Assembly: GCA_948099385.1 (NCBI GenBank)
Contig: CANUEZ040000168.1
Span: 2,357,501-2,421,500 of the forward strand
DNA: 64,000 nt
Reading direction: 5' to 3'
DNA from: Fasciola hepatica
Lineage: Eukaryota; Platyhelminthes; Trematoda; Plagiorchiida; Fasciolidae
A model generated the notes under the pieces. It had not been told where the DNA came from. It saw only the letters and a program-made list of their open reading frames with translations, and did not search any database. Both the position numbers and the translations under genes were made by a program. Positions within the stretch are counted from its first letter, which is position 1; every line of letters begins with the position of its first letter. Positions 24,878 through 36,090 of this stretch are shown one piece after another.

Positions 24878-25959
24878 CACGAGTGACTTCAACGCGTGGG
24901 AGGAATTCTGATCCACCGGACGCCACGACCTGGTACTCCGTGAGGTTATACATGTAGTTCCTTTCAATTCAAGAAAAGCTGCAGATACCCTTTCTTCATT
25001 TTTGACAGCCAGCCTTTTCTGATTACCAAAATAACGGACGACTAGTATTGTTCAATGTGTTTTGGCAATTCCTCCTGGAGCGACCGACAATACCAAATTC
25101 CTGCTCTCAGCTGCAGCGAATCGCGAGTGTCTTGGCTGGAAGTCAGCTTACTGAACTGCTTTACAAGGCCCACGTTAAACATCGTAACTATAAGCAGTCA
25201 AGGTGGTGTTTCATCGTCGCATTACAGCGGATATGGATTTGGCCGTGAATTTCCTTGGATCGAACTGAATGTGCAGTTATTGGTGGTGCTTGAAAACTGG
25301 TCGAGGTCAAATTCGACTTGACGTATAAAATAAGTTGTCTTGTTTTTCTCCCTTTCCTATCGATTAGACTTTCTTTTTTGTCCCACCTAGTAGTATTAGT
25401 TATTCAAACTAAAGCCTTAATTTGTCACTGGTAATGGCTGCGACACACCACCGTGCCTCCTTATTTTATTACCCCGAAAAATCAACAAAACCCTTCACTA
25501 ATTGATCTAAATCTATACCTACCAAAATTATCCCTCGCGAGCCCACTTGCAAAATTGTTATTGATTATTGGCTAAATCACCTCACATACTCATCTACTCC
25601 TCTTTGGCAAAAACACTATTCCCCCTTCTTCCCTACAGCGAAAGCACCTTGTTGGCCGTCTTCTTAATCACCTTAGGTGGCTTCCTATAGGACTTCATTT
25701 ATTTTGTATCTAGACTATATGCAATTAACAAACTGTTTCGTATCCAGGTCACAGGAAATGACTAACAAACAAGTTGATAGTTATAAGATAGCTCTTGCAT
25801 CCATCTTCCGATATTCTTTATTCTCTTGACGGTGCCTCATCACTCAGCCAAACCCTTTCTGTCCTCAGTGCTCTGTCCGGTAAGGGTAAACCCAACTAGT
25901 TCGCCAATGATTCCTATCAATCTAAGTATCCGATTTAATTACGCAGCGCCCCGGAAGAA
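24878..25959. other. Outer right-arm end and flank, unannotated
   Basis: To 25664 this mirrors 1-787 and includes the unrecognised frames 25048-25248 and 25055-25321. From 25665 to 25959 nothing is recognised. Confidence 0.4.
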
Positions 25960-26745
25960 ACAAAGTTACCCGGAAAGCTAAGGCCTGGGGACCCATTGAT
26001 GTCCCGGTCGCTAAATCTTGTTTTGTGAGCGCATCCGCCAAAACCACAACTAAACTCACTCCAGTCAAGAACGAAGGCTATGATTAGGACCTCTGAGAAA
26101 TTATCACCGCTCCTAAACATTTCCAAGTCTTCATTACCGAGCAGTGACAGTGGCCTAACTGCCCCTGGCACCTTTGTAGATAGACAGATAGATAGATAGA
26201 TAGATAGTGTCTCTCCTAGGGTTACAAGGCGGACATAAAGCCCCAAGAAAGCAACTGTGTTTAACATCCCCAACACGAACCCTTGGCACGTTGTAATCCA
26301 TACTTAACTAAAAGCTGGCTACATGGGACTGGAAACATATCGTTGCACTGGCTTGCGCAAACGAAAGCAGCTTTAGCACTGTCCACTGCTTCTCCAATTC
26401 ACTGACGAGCCAAAAGCTGAGGAATTCATCAAAAAGCTTCACTCTATATCTGCTGCTTCACAGTGCAAGAACATCCGAATAACATCCAAAAAACACCTCT
26501 TCAAAGAGAACCTCCAAAAGAGGTCGCAAGTCCCTAACATTATTGGCTTTGAATCCACCGAAGTCAAATTTGGAACACCCATCTTTCAAAGCAGCAATCG
26601 TCAAACAGTGATAAACAACCAACAACAGAGAGGTGTTGACCTGGACTCAGAACCCTCATCTTCTCCAGCCTTCAAGCGTTTGGAGCTGGCAGATAATCTT
26701 GTTTCTTCAGGAGAGACAAGCTCATCAAGACAAATCAGTCTGACT
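25960..26745 (+). pseudogene. Non-LTR ORF1 relic (element F)
   Basis: The decayed frames resemble ORF1 of element C in this window. Around 26370-26530 they read CPLLLQFTDEPKAEEFIKKL, then ISAASQCKNIRITS. This parallels PVLFKFLEEEPAKQFIKS and FKNIKIAADKTPLQRE in C (about 44310-44440). Upstream, KATVFNI parallels C's NAVVFNI. The region is broken by stops near 26150-26390 and contains a GATA microsatellite. From about 26400 the frame stays open to a stop near 26745. In CR1-like elements ORF1 products bind RNA or nucleic acid; no catalytic motif is expected or seen. Confidence 0.6.
26177..26208. repeat. (GATA)n microsatellite
   Basis: About seven GATA units with one CAGATA variant, inside the F ORF1 relic. 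Confidence 0.95.
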
Positions 26746-27259
26746 TAAACTCCCTTTAATACCTCCTTGCCAAGGTCTAGTAGCCTGCAAAGCTTAAAAC
26801 CGTCAACTGCCGCACCCAACCTGCAGCTTCAAATGACAAAAACACCAGCTTTAAATGTCTCAGACCATCGGCAGCCTCCCGGAGACCTGCAGTCCACATC
26901 TGACACCTCTACTGATCACCTTAGCCACGTAGAATTGAGCCCCTGCAACCATTGTTGCTTCCCTATGGGAAATCCCGGTCACAATGGGACCCTTGTCTAT
27001 CAAATGACCACTTAACCGGGTGGCCAATTCCAGGTACTCATGGCCCCTTCACCCCTGAGCCTCTTCATCCTAACCCACATGAATCCCGAATACCAAAGTT
27101 TAGTAGTCAGCATGCCAGGAACAAGATCAGTGAGTTTTCCAACTTAGCATCTACAGCCCACCCCATCTCAAGTAGTCTTGAAGCCTTGAAGTGGTACACG
27201 AGTGCTTAGCTAAGGCCCAAATGTTCGCGGATCCTGTGACTATCTTGTTATCTGAATGT
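26746..27259 (+). other. Element F linker region, decayed
   Basis: Plus-strand frames 26767-27015 and 26952-27209 are Pro/Ser-rich and overlap in different frames, as expected of the low-complexity part of a broken ORF1. No domain is recognised. Confidence 0.35.
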
Positions 27260-27500
27260 CGCCAGTGAGCTGGAAGATAGTTCAGTGGATGATGGAACCA
27301 TGGGAAAACTGGAGAAGGTTCAAAATACGAATCTTCACGTTGTGCTGCTTCTGGAACTGTCGGTGAACTGGAATGTAGATCACCGGACAAGGAGAAAAGG
27401 TTCAGGACACTAGTCTTGACTGCACCTTGCGTCTTGTGTTTCCTGTGATTTGGAAGATAGACGGCTGGACAATGGGAGCAAGTTTAGCTTCGCGACAGTC
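27260..27500. repeat. Diverged ~88-base tandem repeat, about three units
   Basis: Motifs of the type 'gtga.ctggaa..tag' occur near 27266, 27362 and 27448. Each is followed by a 'gg..aagg(a)gaa' and 'gaatcttcac/tagtcttgac' block. The spacing is roughly 86-96 bases. Units are well diverged. Confidence 0.5.
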
Positions 27501-27583
27501 CATTCAGCTAGAGTGGCACGAAAGACTCCGTCATAGGAAATTCGTCGAATATCAAACAGAGAGATTTTTGAACCGCGCTCGGT

Positions 27584-28593
27584 ATGCGGCCTTGCGGTGA
27601 CATTGTACTGTCTACCCCCGGCGTTATGCTCACGTCAAAGGGCACCCAGTGGTATCACCCTAATACCCCTGTCAAAAACATCCCTGTCCACTGGAAGTCG
27701 CACGCTCAGCTGGCCCTAACCATCTCATACCCCACCCCAGCTTGGTCAGTCCAAAGTGACTATCAAAACTCCCTACTACCTGTGCCTTTTCGGATACCGC
27801 CGGACTCCTACCCGCCACCTACTAGATCATCCGGTTCTTCCTTGTCCAATCCCTTTTCCTCCAATGCTCTGTTCACTCAGCGCACCCAACCCGCTATCCA
27901 GTCGTAGCCCACAAATTCACAATTCCAACCTACCTTGACCCTAGCTCCACCGCCCTTTTTGTTCCGTCGGCTGCCCCGAAAGCCTATCACAAGTTTTTCT
28001 CACTTCCTGCACTGGTTAGAGTTCCCCCCACCCCCCTCCTTGTCTCTACCCCGTCTAACCATCAGTATGTTTTTGACTCCTTTTCAAGCCATCCTGTGAG
28101 TGAAGTTCATCCTCCTAAGCCCTTCTGCTCGGCTGCAAATCAATTTACTACGATTCCTGCTACCCACAAACCTCCCAGTCAGGACAAACAATCCAGCTCC
28201 ACCCTGGGGACTCCTGCCCACGTATCGTACTGCCGTCCCTCTGCGACCAAGATAAGCCCGCCAAACGTTCTCTATTCTTCATGGATTGCCGTTCACTTTA
28301 TAAAATTTGACTCGCTACAAAGGCTCTTGCTCCTGTGCAGCCCCGTTCTTGCCCCCACACCGACACTCGGCTAACCGATTCCACTCCACCTGCCAAGGTC
28401 TCTTTCATTAGCTGTCAGAAGTTTAGCAAAAGCGGGTGTCGCCGGGGTGGTGGATGCTTAATAAACGTTGAGTGCATCTTTACTGCAACCTCTCACGATA
28501 CCCTAGCCTGGAAGCGGCACAGGACTCCTCATCGATTGACTTTCAAGCTGCTCAAGTGCATCTCTATACTGACTGTGGGTATAGACCTCCTAG
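27584..28593 (+). pseudogene. Element F proline-rich region and endonuclease scrap
   Basis: The frame 27584-27907 is Pro/Ser-rich, like the ORF1 tail of element A. At about 28430-28480 the sequence reads CRRGGGCLINVE, matching the RRGGGCLLYV block of the non-LTR AP endonuclease. After a shift, the product can be followed to YRPPS at about 28580-28594, the block that precedes the GDFN motif in intact relatives. The rest of the endonuclease and all of the RT are missing, because the sequence runs directly into the tail of an oppositely oriented E copy. Confidence 0.6.
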
Positions 28594-28612
28594 TAATAAT
28601 AATAATAATAAT
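28594..28612. repeat. (TAA)n tail of E copy
   Basis: Six TAA units. On the minus strand this is an (ATT)n tail closing the E-family sequence that lies to its right, comparable to the (CAATT)n tail at 8116-8132. Confidence 0.85.
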
Positions 28613-29760
28613 ATTGGTATATTTCTCGGCCATGGTCGAGAGGCGCGCGCTAACGCATGATCATGGTGTAACATGTTACTCAATAAGGTGAAATATTCAC
28701 AAAATGCTAAGTATGAAAGTCGAGAGTATCAGAGATGGAAAAACATAGACAGCAACAGTTTGAATGGATCATTCTGATAATGGTTTGCGCGGCAGTTTTG
28801 AACCAGTTTCGAATCCGGTCTAGGCGGTGGTGGTGCGCGGTGGAGATGTCGAAGAAATCGTTAACGCAGTGCTGAGGAGGCATTATGAACAAGAATGATG
28901 CAAGCCAAGGAAACCGGAGGCCAACTAAGGTTCTGCAGATGGAGTAAATTTTTAACAAGAAGAAGGGGGGTGAAAATCGACGCATGCGAAGAGGATAGCG
29001 ATCCATGAAGACAATGCAGACCCTGAATGACGGATTTACCGGAGTTCGAAAAACGGAATGAGTTTTGAATCAAGGGGACATGAGGCCAATTTCGTGAAGG
29101 TGAACTGGTGGATGTGGGAAAAGCAGCAGTCCATAAAAGGGTAAGTTTAGATTCAAGGCCAGTAACATGTTCTATTCAGAAATAAGAAGGCGCAACTGGA
29201 AGGTTCTCGAGAAGTGGAGAGTCAATTTCCAGCCGGCTACGGTTCGGAGGAAGGATAACCTGTGGTAACGGATAATAAAGTGGGAAAATCTCCGCATGGA
29301 CTTCGGCGTTATTATGCAGTTTCACTGACAAATATATGTATGTGTTGATGCATTTGCCTTCACTGTTATTTAGCGTCATTTCTGGCAATGTACGGCTTTG
29401 AATGCGTAAGTTTCATCTGGCAGGACAATGTATGTGTCGGTCGATCAGCCGAGTGTGGCTGTATATTATCGGCATGCGCGTGAACTGGAATTCGTGTTCG
29501 TTGCGTTAGAAAACGCTGAACGATCTGATAAGCAATTAGGGGTATCTCCTGTTGTGTGTTTGGATTTCGGTCCCAGTTGCCATGGTAAGTTCCACTTGAG
29601 TCTCTATCCGTGCGAGTCAAAGCGGCATCCTTGGTTAGCCAATTTGGCGACTGAGATGGTGGGAGACAAAGAACCTGAAATAAAGGGAGATTTCAGTCTG
29701 GACGTGGTTCCAGCTGTGGGTTATGATAATATATGAAGATAATAAACAATGGATTGGTTA
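28613..29760 (-). repeat. Repeat family E, second copy
   Basis: Diverged copy of 8112-9300 in the same orientation. It matches next to the tail ('tatatttct.g.ccatggtc', 'gcatgatca'), in the middle ('ttcgaat.cggt...gg.ggtg') and at the far end ('cagtctgg.cgtggttccagctgtgggttatgat'). The short frames inside are not conserved between copies. A small plus-strand frame (29428-29736, 102 codons) is unrecognised. Confidence 0.6.
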
Positions 29761-31268
29761 GGTCTGTGTGAGTGGGGCATGGGTAAAATAGACTCGCAGT
29801 CGATTTGAGCTACACTGCTGCAGGCCGACGAAGTTGCGTACACCGGCTTGGTAACTGTGTATGCGTTTCAAAGGATTTGGGATTTGCCCGTGAGCATGTC
29901 ATCGCTGGGATACTAATAAAATACCTAGGGCTTCACGGTTAAGAGTGGTTTGTAATGACAACCCTCGATACCGTTTGCTTACGAAGAACGTGGTTAGGCA
30001 ACGAGGCGACAGGATAGGTTTGAAGTGACAGACTGAGCGAGTAGGACTAACATACTGTTTGCGTGGCGCTACGCTGATTACTGTCTCTTTCTGTATAGTG
30101 GTTATTCCATACTGAGTAGTTTCTGAGGAGTCAAAGTAGAGGGAACTATTGAGGTGACAGTAGTGATACATTAGAGGTAATTGGTCACTTGTCTTGGAAC
30201 ACTGACGCGAGTTCATCTATGCTCTTCCTCGATAGTGCAATCGTACTGAGATTAAGCTCCAATGTGGGCAAGGAAATCTGATGCGGATATGATTGCATGG
30301 TTACCGTGGTATCTTTTTTGCTGTTATCGTGCTGCAAAGCAGGACTACACCGATGTGAGGACTGGTTTGGGGAACCGTGAGAGGTGGGTCCGAATTTTCG
30401 TCAGGGAAGCAAACTCTAACGGTCTACAACTGGTGCTCATGATAGGCGGCACAAGGGCCAGCTTCAAGTAGGGAGGTAGCACGATACACAACTACTGGCA
30501 TCCAGCACGTGGCTCTCCAAGAATGATCCACACATTTTAGACGTTCTTATTATTCTTTTTTTAATGGTTTTATCACAGTCAGGTATCTGGCTGTCAGAGA
30601 AGGCGGAGCTGCTTTTGGTGGGCGACCACAGCTCCCACGCCCCGGCCGAAACATGGACCGCATGTAACAAGCCGCGTTGGGAATTGGTCAACCACACCAG
30701 TCAATCCGTAGCGACACTACAACCCAGAGACATGGGTCACATGTGACAAGGCTGGTGTGCCTGGAAGACAAAACAGTGGGGTATATTTTTTCTCTCACTT
30801 TTTTGTGCCAATCTCTTACTTTTTGGTGTTTATGTCTTATTGGTGGTCAACTCTGTGCAGGGAGACCATCACGGCCAGGAATGTTTGCAGAAGTGCCGCG
30901 CTAACACTCGCCTTATCCGTGAAGTCAGAACACCCAGGCCGTTTACATGGGACAAAAAATGCAGGGGGAGGTAGGGTCAACCACAGCCTGTGATTATTCG
31001 ATGGGGTTTACGTTCAACAAAACGCCAGTCTGCACAAAGATGGGGTACAACTTGCAGCACTGACAACGTGATTCGTCGGTACGATCCACAGATGGTTAGT
31101 AGTTTTGATGGCTAAGTATCAAGTGTTGTATAGGCCTATCGTGGAGGATGCTAGAGTTCTGTGATAGGGACAGAATTTGAGCTGTGAATGTCTTATGGTG
31201 ACTACTGGGTGGAGGTTGAGGAGTGTGACAGGTGCTGCGTCTTGGGTTAGAGACAGAGGCAAAAACCT
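29761..31268. other. Unannotated segment
   Basis: Only short frames (60-105 codons) on both strands. A minus-strand frame (29899-30216) could be the decayed RT C-terminus upstream of E, by position only. I see no motif. Confidence 0.4.
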
Positions 31269-31449
31269 AATAATAATCAGCACAGGAAATGTTCAAAGAC
31301 TATCTTTCTTGCTTCCAGTGGTATTTCATAAATTCAAATACGACTTCTGAAGCATTGGCCTCAGTCGTGAGAGTTATTATGTTTAGGCATTGTAAACTGG
31401 TAGGTTTACGCTTAGGTGATGGCAATTACGTCGTATGGTGTGGCACATC
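31269..31449 (-). repeat. 3' untranslated end and (ATT)n tail of element A
   Basis: On the minus strand this follows the ORF2 stop and ends in ATT ATT ATT at 31269-31278, the short microsatellite tail typical of CR1-like elements. Confidence 0.6.
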
Positions 31450-34400
31450 CTAGATTATCAAGGGTTCGGGTAAGTATCCAACGCTTTCCTCATAAGCTCT
31501 GTCAAAAGACATATAAGGATTCGTAAGAGCTATCAGTTTTTTGATGTCCAGAGCTACGTGTAGTCTAGACTTAAACATATTTAGGGAATCTACGGAACGT
31601 ACATCAGCTGGGAGTTTATTCCACAGAGTTGCATATTTCAGGAGGAAGAAGTTTTGCCTTAAGGATTTCCGAGAAGTAGGGATCGTTATACGGTGTTCCC
31701 TATTACGCAGCTGATGTGTCGAGTTTATACTGAACTGAACTTGGCTGGAGGATACAGCTTGTTTGTGGAGCAAAGTAAACAGAAATGCGAGGTTGAATTT
31801 TATTCTCCTAAGCCATAGGGGATCAAGCCGCAGGAGTGTACACCGCTGTCTGTAGGTCAGGGTCGTAGAAGGCCCAAACAGTTTTTTGGTAAATCGACGC
31901 TGTACATTCTCAATGTCGATAATGTCACGTTTATTCATATTTGAGAACACAAGTGTACAGTACTCTAGGGTTGGGCGAATATGAGTTTTGTATATCTCTA
32001 ACTTACTGTTCGTGAGAAGAAAATTTCTCTGCAACAAGCCAAGGGACTTATTTGCCCGTGCAGTTATGTAGGAAGTGTGTTCAGAGAAATTGAAAGTGTA
32101 AGAATATTGCAGTCTAAGGTCTCTAATTGTTGGGGAACATGGGAGTGAGACACCGCCAATCTTAAGCGTATCATAAGGGATATTGCAGTTTAGCGAGAGA
32201 TAACTGCTTTTGTTCACTGAAAATTCCATTTTCCAGCGATCACACCAGGAGGATAAGGACTGTACGTCGACCATGATGTTATTCAGTGCTGCAGGTAGGT
32301 CTCCTCGTTCGAATTCGTAGACTATCTTCATATCATCGGCAAACAAGAAAATTTCGCCATAAGTGATGACATTGCAAATATCGTTTATATATAGTAAGAA
32401 CAGCAGTGGTCCTAGAACACTACCTTGGATAACCCCGCTGTTTACTGGGGAGGGGTCTGATATCTGACCGTTGATGCAGGTAACTTGGTGACGGTCTTGT
32501 AGATAGGATTTAAACCATTTGAGTAGGGGGTTTTCAATACCGTATCCCCTGATCTTGTTGAGTAACTGCTGATGTGGCACTCTGTCGAAGGCTTTTGTCA
32601 TATCAAGATAGATGATGACGAGTGCTCTGTCTTTGTCGGCAGCTGTTGTTACCAAATTTAGAAAGTCAAATTGGCAGGTTGAACACGACCGTGATTTCAG
32701 AAATCCGTGCTGTCTTGGGCTGATGAGCTTATGTGCAGAAAGGTAGTCGGTCAGGTAGTGTTTTACGACTTTTTCTAGCAGCCTCGAGATCATTGGCGTA
32801 TGATTAATCGGGCGGTAATTGGCAATGTCATGCACTGCGCCTTTCTTGTGCCTGGGGATAATAATGGATTTCTTCCATTGGCTGGGGAAGGTCCCGGTTT
32901 GCAGAGATAAATTGTATAGGTTTAGTAGTAGTAGGGGAATATCCGGGCCGCCTAGAGCGAATATTGCTGACGGTAGGCCGTCAGGACCGGGGTAGTAGGT
33001 CGGTTTGAAGATGTGAATGTATCTATTTATATCCGTAGTGGTAACCGTGATAGAACTTAGTGAGGAGTTTGTGACAGACGGGGTGACAAACTGGGTACAC
33101 GATGGACTGAGAGACACGGTGGTTGTGAAGAAAGTATTAGGCGTGTCAGCTATCTTTCGAGGTGAGGTTATGAGGTTATCCAAATGGATGATCTGTTTTA
33201 TGCATCGAGTTGATTGTGGAGCACGAGCCCTGTGTAGCCGGGCTAGCTCTTGAGCTTTGTTTGGGTGGCGTAGCGCTTTGGTTTCTTGCTTTAGTTGTAG
33301 GTCACGGGCCTTGCGGTGGATTTCGTGATAGAGGCGTTCCAGTCTGAAGACTGTAGAAAGGTCTCTATTTCGTTGGTACTGCCGTCGAAGCTCGTCGTGT
33401 TTCTGCTTTAGCCTGGCTATATGGTTACCTGCTGGTCTGGATGGATTGTAGGGGCGTGATATGTTTTCGATGCATGAGTGTAAACTTGAGTAGAGGAGGT
33501 CAGCGGCGAACTAGGGATTTGCTGTTAGGAAGAACTCGTCCCAGTTTTTGGAGCGAATTTGAGAGGGAATATGGTCCCATTTAAAGTGACGGAAGGAGGG
33601 ACCGTTACATGGTAGGCTAACAGTACGTGGCTTGACTTGAAATCTGCAACTGACGATTTTATGGTCGCTGCCTGTGTAGTCGTTTAGTACGGAGGCAGAG
33701 ACGTTCGTGAGACCCAGGGTAAATATCAGATCAAGGATGTTATTCTTTCTGGTAGGTTGTTTTACATGTTGGGCCCACTGGCCCAGGCGAATGCATGAGG
33801 CAAATTGCAAATACTTGTAGGGGGCAGAAAAGGAGGACCAGTTTACGCCCGGGGCATTGAAGTCGCCTGCTATAAATTTACCTCCAAATGGCAGGTCAGC
33901 GATGTAATTAAATGCATCAATAATGGGATTAAATGTGGAAGTGTCATTTCTGGGGGGTCAATATATACAACCGACAACTATGTTCATCTGGGATAAAGAA
34001 ATTGTAAACCATATAGAATCTTCAACATTCGCGAGCACGGTATTTTCCAGTAGGGTGGCAGATAGGCTGCTCTTGACATACCCCACGCAACCTCCACCGC
34101 GGCGGTAGATTCGTTGAGTCCTGAAGGTTTGATAACCGATCAGTGATATTTGGTCAGAAGGTATGTTCTCGGTGAGCCAAGTCTCAGTAATCAGGATTAT
34201 GTCGAAGTTGTGGACGACAGCCAGTCTTTTTATAGCGGAAAGCTTGTTCAAGATGGAACGGGAGTTGAATAGTGCTATGGTAAGCATTTCTGTAGGAGGC
34301 TTTGAAGCGTCAGTGGATTTGGTAGCCAGGGTGTGCGTGGCAGGGCGGTGATCAATGGGCGGGTCACCCATGCAGGAAGACAGGATGTGAGTTGCTACTT

Positions 34401-34764
34401 CCTTTTGGACAGCTCTATCCTTATCGCCGCACATTGTACATTGGGCCGAACACTCATGATGTTCAGCAGAGATTAACACTGGATGCTGAGGTGTTATTGT
34501 AACGCGGGCTAATAGATCTGGAGGGGAGTATGGTGACTCTAGGTGGGACCTTTGAGGCAAAACAGGTATGAATCGGGGGAGAGTTTGTAAGGATGCCTGG
34601 GGGTCAGCAAGGGGGCGGGGAGCAGTAGAGGAAGGGCAGCCATGGTTTTGATGGAGGCCTTGTGAGGAGAAGGACGAAAGGCAGGGTAAGTGGGATTTTA
34701 TTGGAACAGGTATGATGTTTCGGATAGAGTTTGTTGAGGTGGGAGGCATCTCACAAGGCTCCAT
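31450..34764 (-). pseudogene. Non-LTR ORF2 (AP endonuclease + reverse transcriptase), element A
   Basis: Encodes the replication enzyme of a CR1/Jockey-like retrotransposon: an AP-type endonuclease that nicks the target and an RT that copies the RNA there. One reading frame runs from ATG 34764 to the stop at 31450, broken by two nonsense codons: TGA at 33958-33960, where relatives have Arg in the YRPP block, and TAG at 33511-33513. Endonuclease blocks visible are FNSRSILNK, LITETWL, RRGGGCVGYV, AGDFNAPG and GSDHKIV. RT blocks are YLDMTKAFDRVPH, VNSGVIQGSVLGPLLFLLYIND and the catalytic FLFADDMKIVY (aspartates near 32332-32337), then IRPTLEYC and LWNKLPADV. The RT part alone (31450-33183 and upstream to 33510) is uninterrupted. 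Confidence 0.93.
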
Positions 34765-35035
34765 GGAAAGAGTGTGAGGGGGTGGAGTAGTAGCGAAAGG
34801 GCTGTTGATGAAAGGGGCCTTGGTGTGAAGGGTCAGTTGGCATAGCGTGCAGTGGTGTCAGAGTAGAATACGGCGATGTTGGGTGGTAGGGGAGCAGAGG
34901 ATGTTGAAGCTGCGGAGGGTTAAGATGGGGCACACCATGAGGCGGAAAATGGTCGGGCGCGGGCCACATGTTGTGGTACCGGTTGGCAACGATGCTGGTA
35001 ACTCGTCCTGCATGGTTTGAGTTTGGAGGTGGTAC
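34751..35035 (-). pseudogene. Non-LTR ORF1, downstream part (element A)
   Basis: Proline/histidine-rich C-terminal part of ORF1. Its TGA (34751-34753) lies 14 bases inside ORF2, whose ATG is at 34762-34764 in another frame, a normal ORF1/ORF2 overlap. The frame is cut at 35035 by the Gypsy LTR and resumes on the other side at 40205. No catalytic residues are expected; ORF1 products of this class bind nucleic acid. Confidence 0.75.
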
Positions 35036-35344
35036 TTTGGTCGAACGCACGACTTGTGGACTCAATTCCCGTCCAGCGAATAAAGACGCAGAACGACAGC
35101 GATTGATGGTTTTTGTACTTGTATTGATTGCCCTGTATGAAGTACAGGAGAAGGGAGGCTGATCTAGCTAATCACCAGAGCTGATGAGCTGGAGCGCGCC
35201 TTGCCGTTTTGACGTAGTGTGACGAAGGTTCTTCTTCTTTTTCCCGTGTTCTTATTTTCACCCCGGTGGACTTAAACAAAGCGCGCCTAAGCTCTAAGCT
35301 CGCAATTGTATTTTATTGAATTTGGTGTCTGCGAAGCCGCTACA
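35036..35344 (-). repeat. 3' LTR of the Gypsy element
   Basis: 309 bases, starting TGTAGCGGC on the minus strand. It contains AATAAA on that strand (35312-35317), a likely polyadenylation signal. Identical to the 5' LTR except at 35059. Confidence 0.96.
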
Positions 35345-35358
35345 TCAGTCCCCCTCCA
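35345..35358 (-). promoter_or_regulatory. Polypurine tract
   Basis: On the minus strand the bases just before the 3' LTR read GGAGGGGGACTGA, a purine tract in the position where plus-strand DNA synthesis is primed. Confidence 0.75.
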
Positions 35359-35757
35359 GAAGGACGACCGAGTAGGAGAACTTCGACCTAAGAGAGCGTC
35401 GTGAGTTGAGCCAAAAACCAGCTGAATAGTTCCAGCTGGAAAAGGTTTGTGCTCAGCACCTCTAAGGTGATCTAAGGACCTCTGGGCCATATATAGCCGC
35501 AGAGAAGGTTACTCACGCGTGAACTGGTGGGGTATCCTCTCCCCGTGCTCTCTATCTAGAAACCTTAAGTGGGGACAGGGACGTGCCAAACCATGTACAA
35601 GGCACGTAGGCAACAACAACAACAACAAAAAATGGTAATGTTCATATAGTGACACATGTCCATTGTTAGTGGTGTGCCAGATCCTTCCTAGGTAAACAAC
35701 GACTGACCCTAGAAGAGATAAGAAAAACTGGATACAGTATGCAATCAAAAGGGGAAA
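35359..35757. other. Gypsy 3' untranslated region
   Basis: Between the pol end and the PPT. It contains a short (CAA)n run near 35609-35628 and no credible coding frame. Confidence 0.6.
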
Positions 35758-36090
35758 TCATGTAAGAACAATAAAGTCAACGAATCGTGCAGGGAAACGA
35801 ACATGCCTACCAGACCTGGTGGAACGTGATGGGGGGTCGACCTGTGACTCACGCGTGCTGGAGCTAGATGTTGTTGGGGTCGGGCAAACGTCTGTGTTTT
35901 TACCATCGACGGGCAACGGCGTAGGCTGGGTTTCCGAGTCGACGAACGCTGGCTTAAGGCGGTCGATGCTGACGGTTTCTTGCTGACCATTGAGATCGAT
36001 GATGAACGTTTTTTCTAAACGCCGAATGACTTTGTGCGGGCCAGAATAAGCTGGAGTCAACGGGCGGCGGCTCGGCGTACGCAGAAAAAA
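35758..36090 (-). pseudogene. Frameshifted C-terminus of Gypsy integrase
   Basis: Downstream of the T6 run, the expected end of integrase continues in another frame: [18 protein letters not shown], then [11 protein letters not shown], and the closing SGRHVRFPARF, with a stop at 35758. With five T instead of six this frame would be continuous with Pol. The C-terminal part normally helps bind DNA. It could be a true mutation or a sequencing error. Confidence 0.88.

Larger units (their letters stand above)
13045..25664. repeat. Right arm of giant inverted repeat
   Basis: Reverse complement of 1-11784. It is 836 bases longer, mainly because of an extra 838-base tandem unit near 22.8-23.65 kb, offset by a 3-base deletion near 24.3 kb and a 1-base difference in a G/C run near 15.1 kb (8 G here, 7 C at the mirror site near 9.73 kb). 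Examples of substitutions between the arms: base 71 versus 25594, and the codon change Ser to Gly in the small frame near 16.13 kb. The right limit given is only where the window stops providing a mirror; the arm may extend further. Confidence 0.97.

Noticed and set aside
35181..35188. CTGATGAG in the LTR, as in a hammerhead ribozyme core
   Set aside because: No GAAA at the required distance and no matching stems; it occurs by chance.
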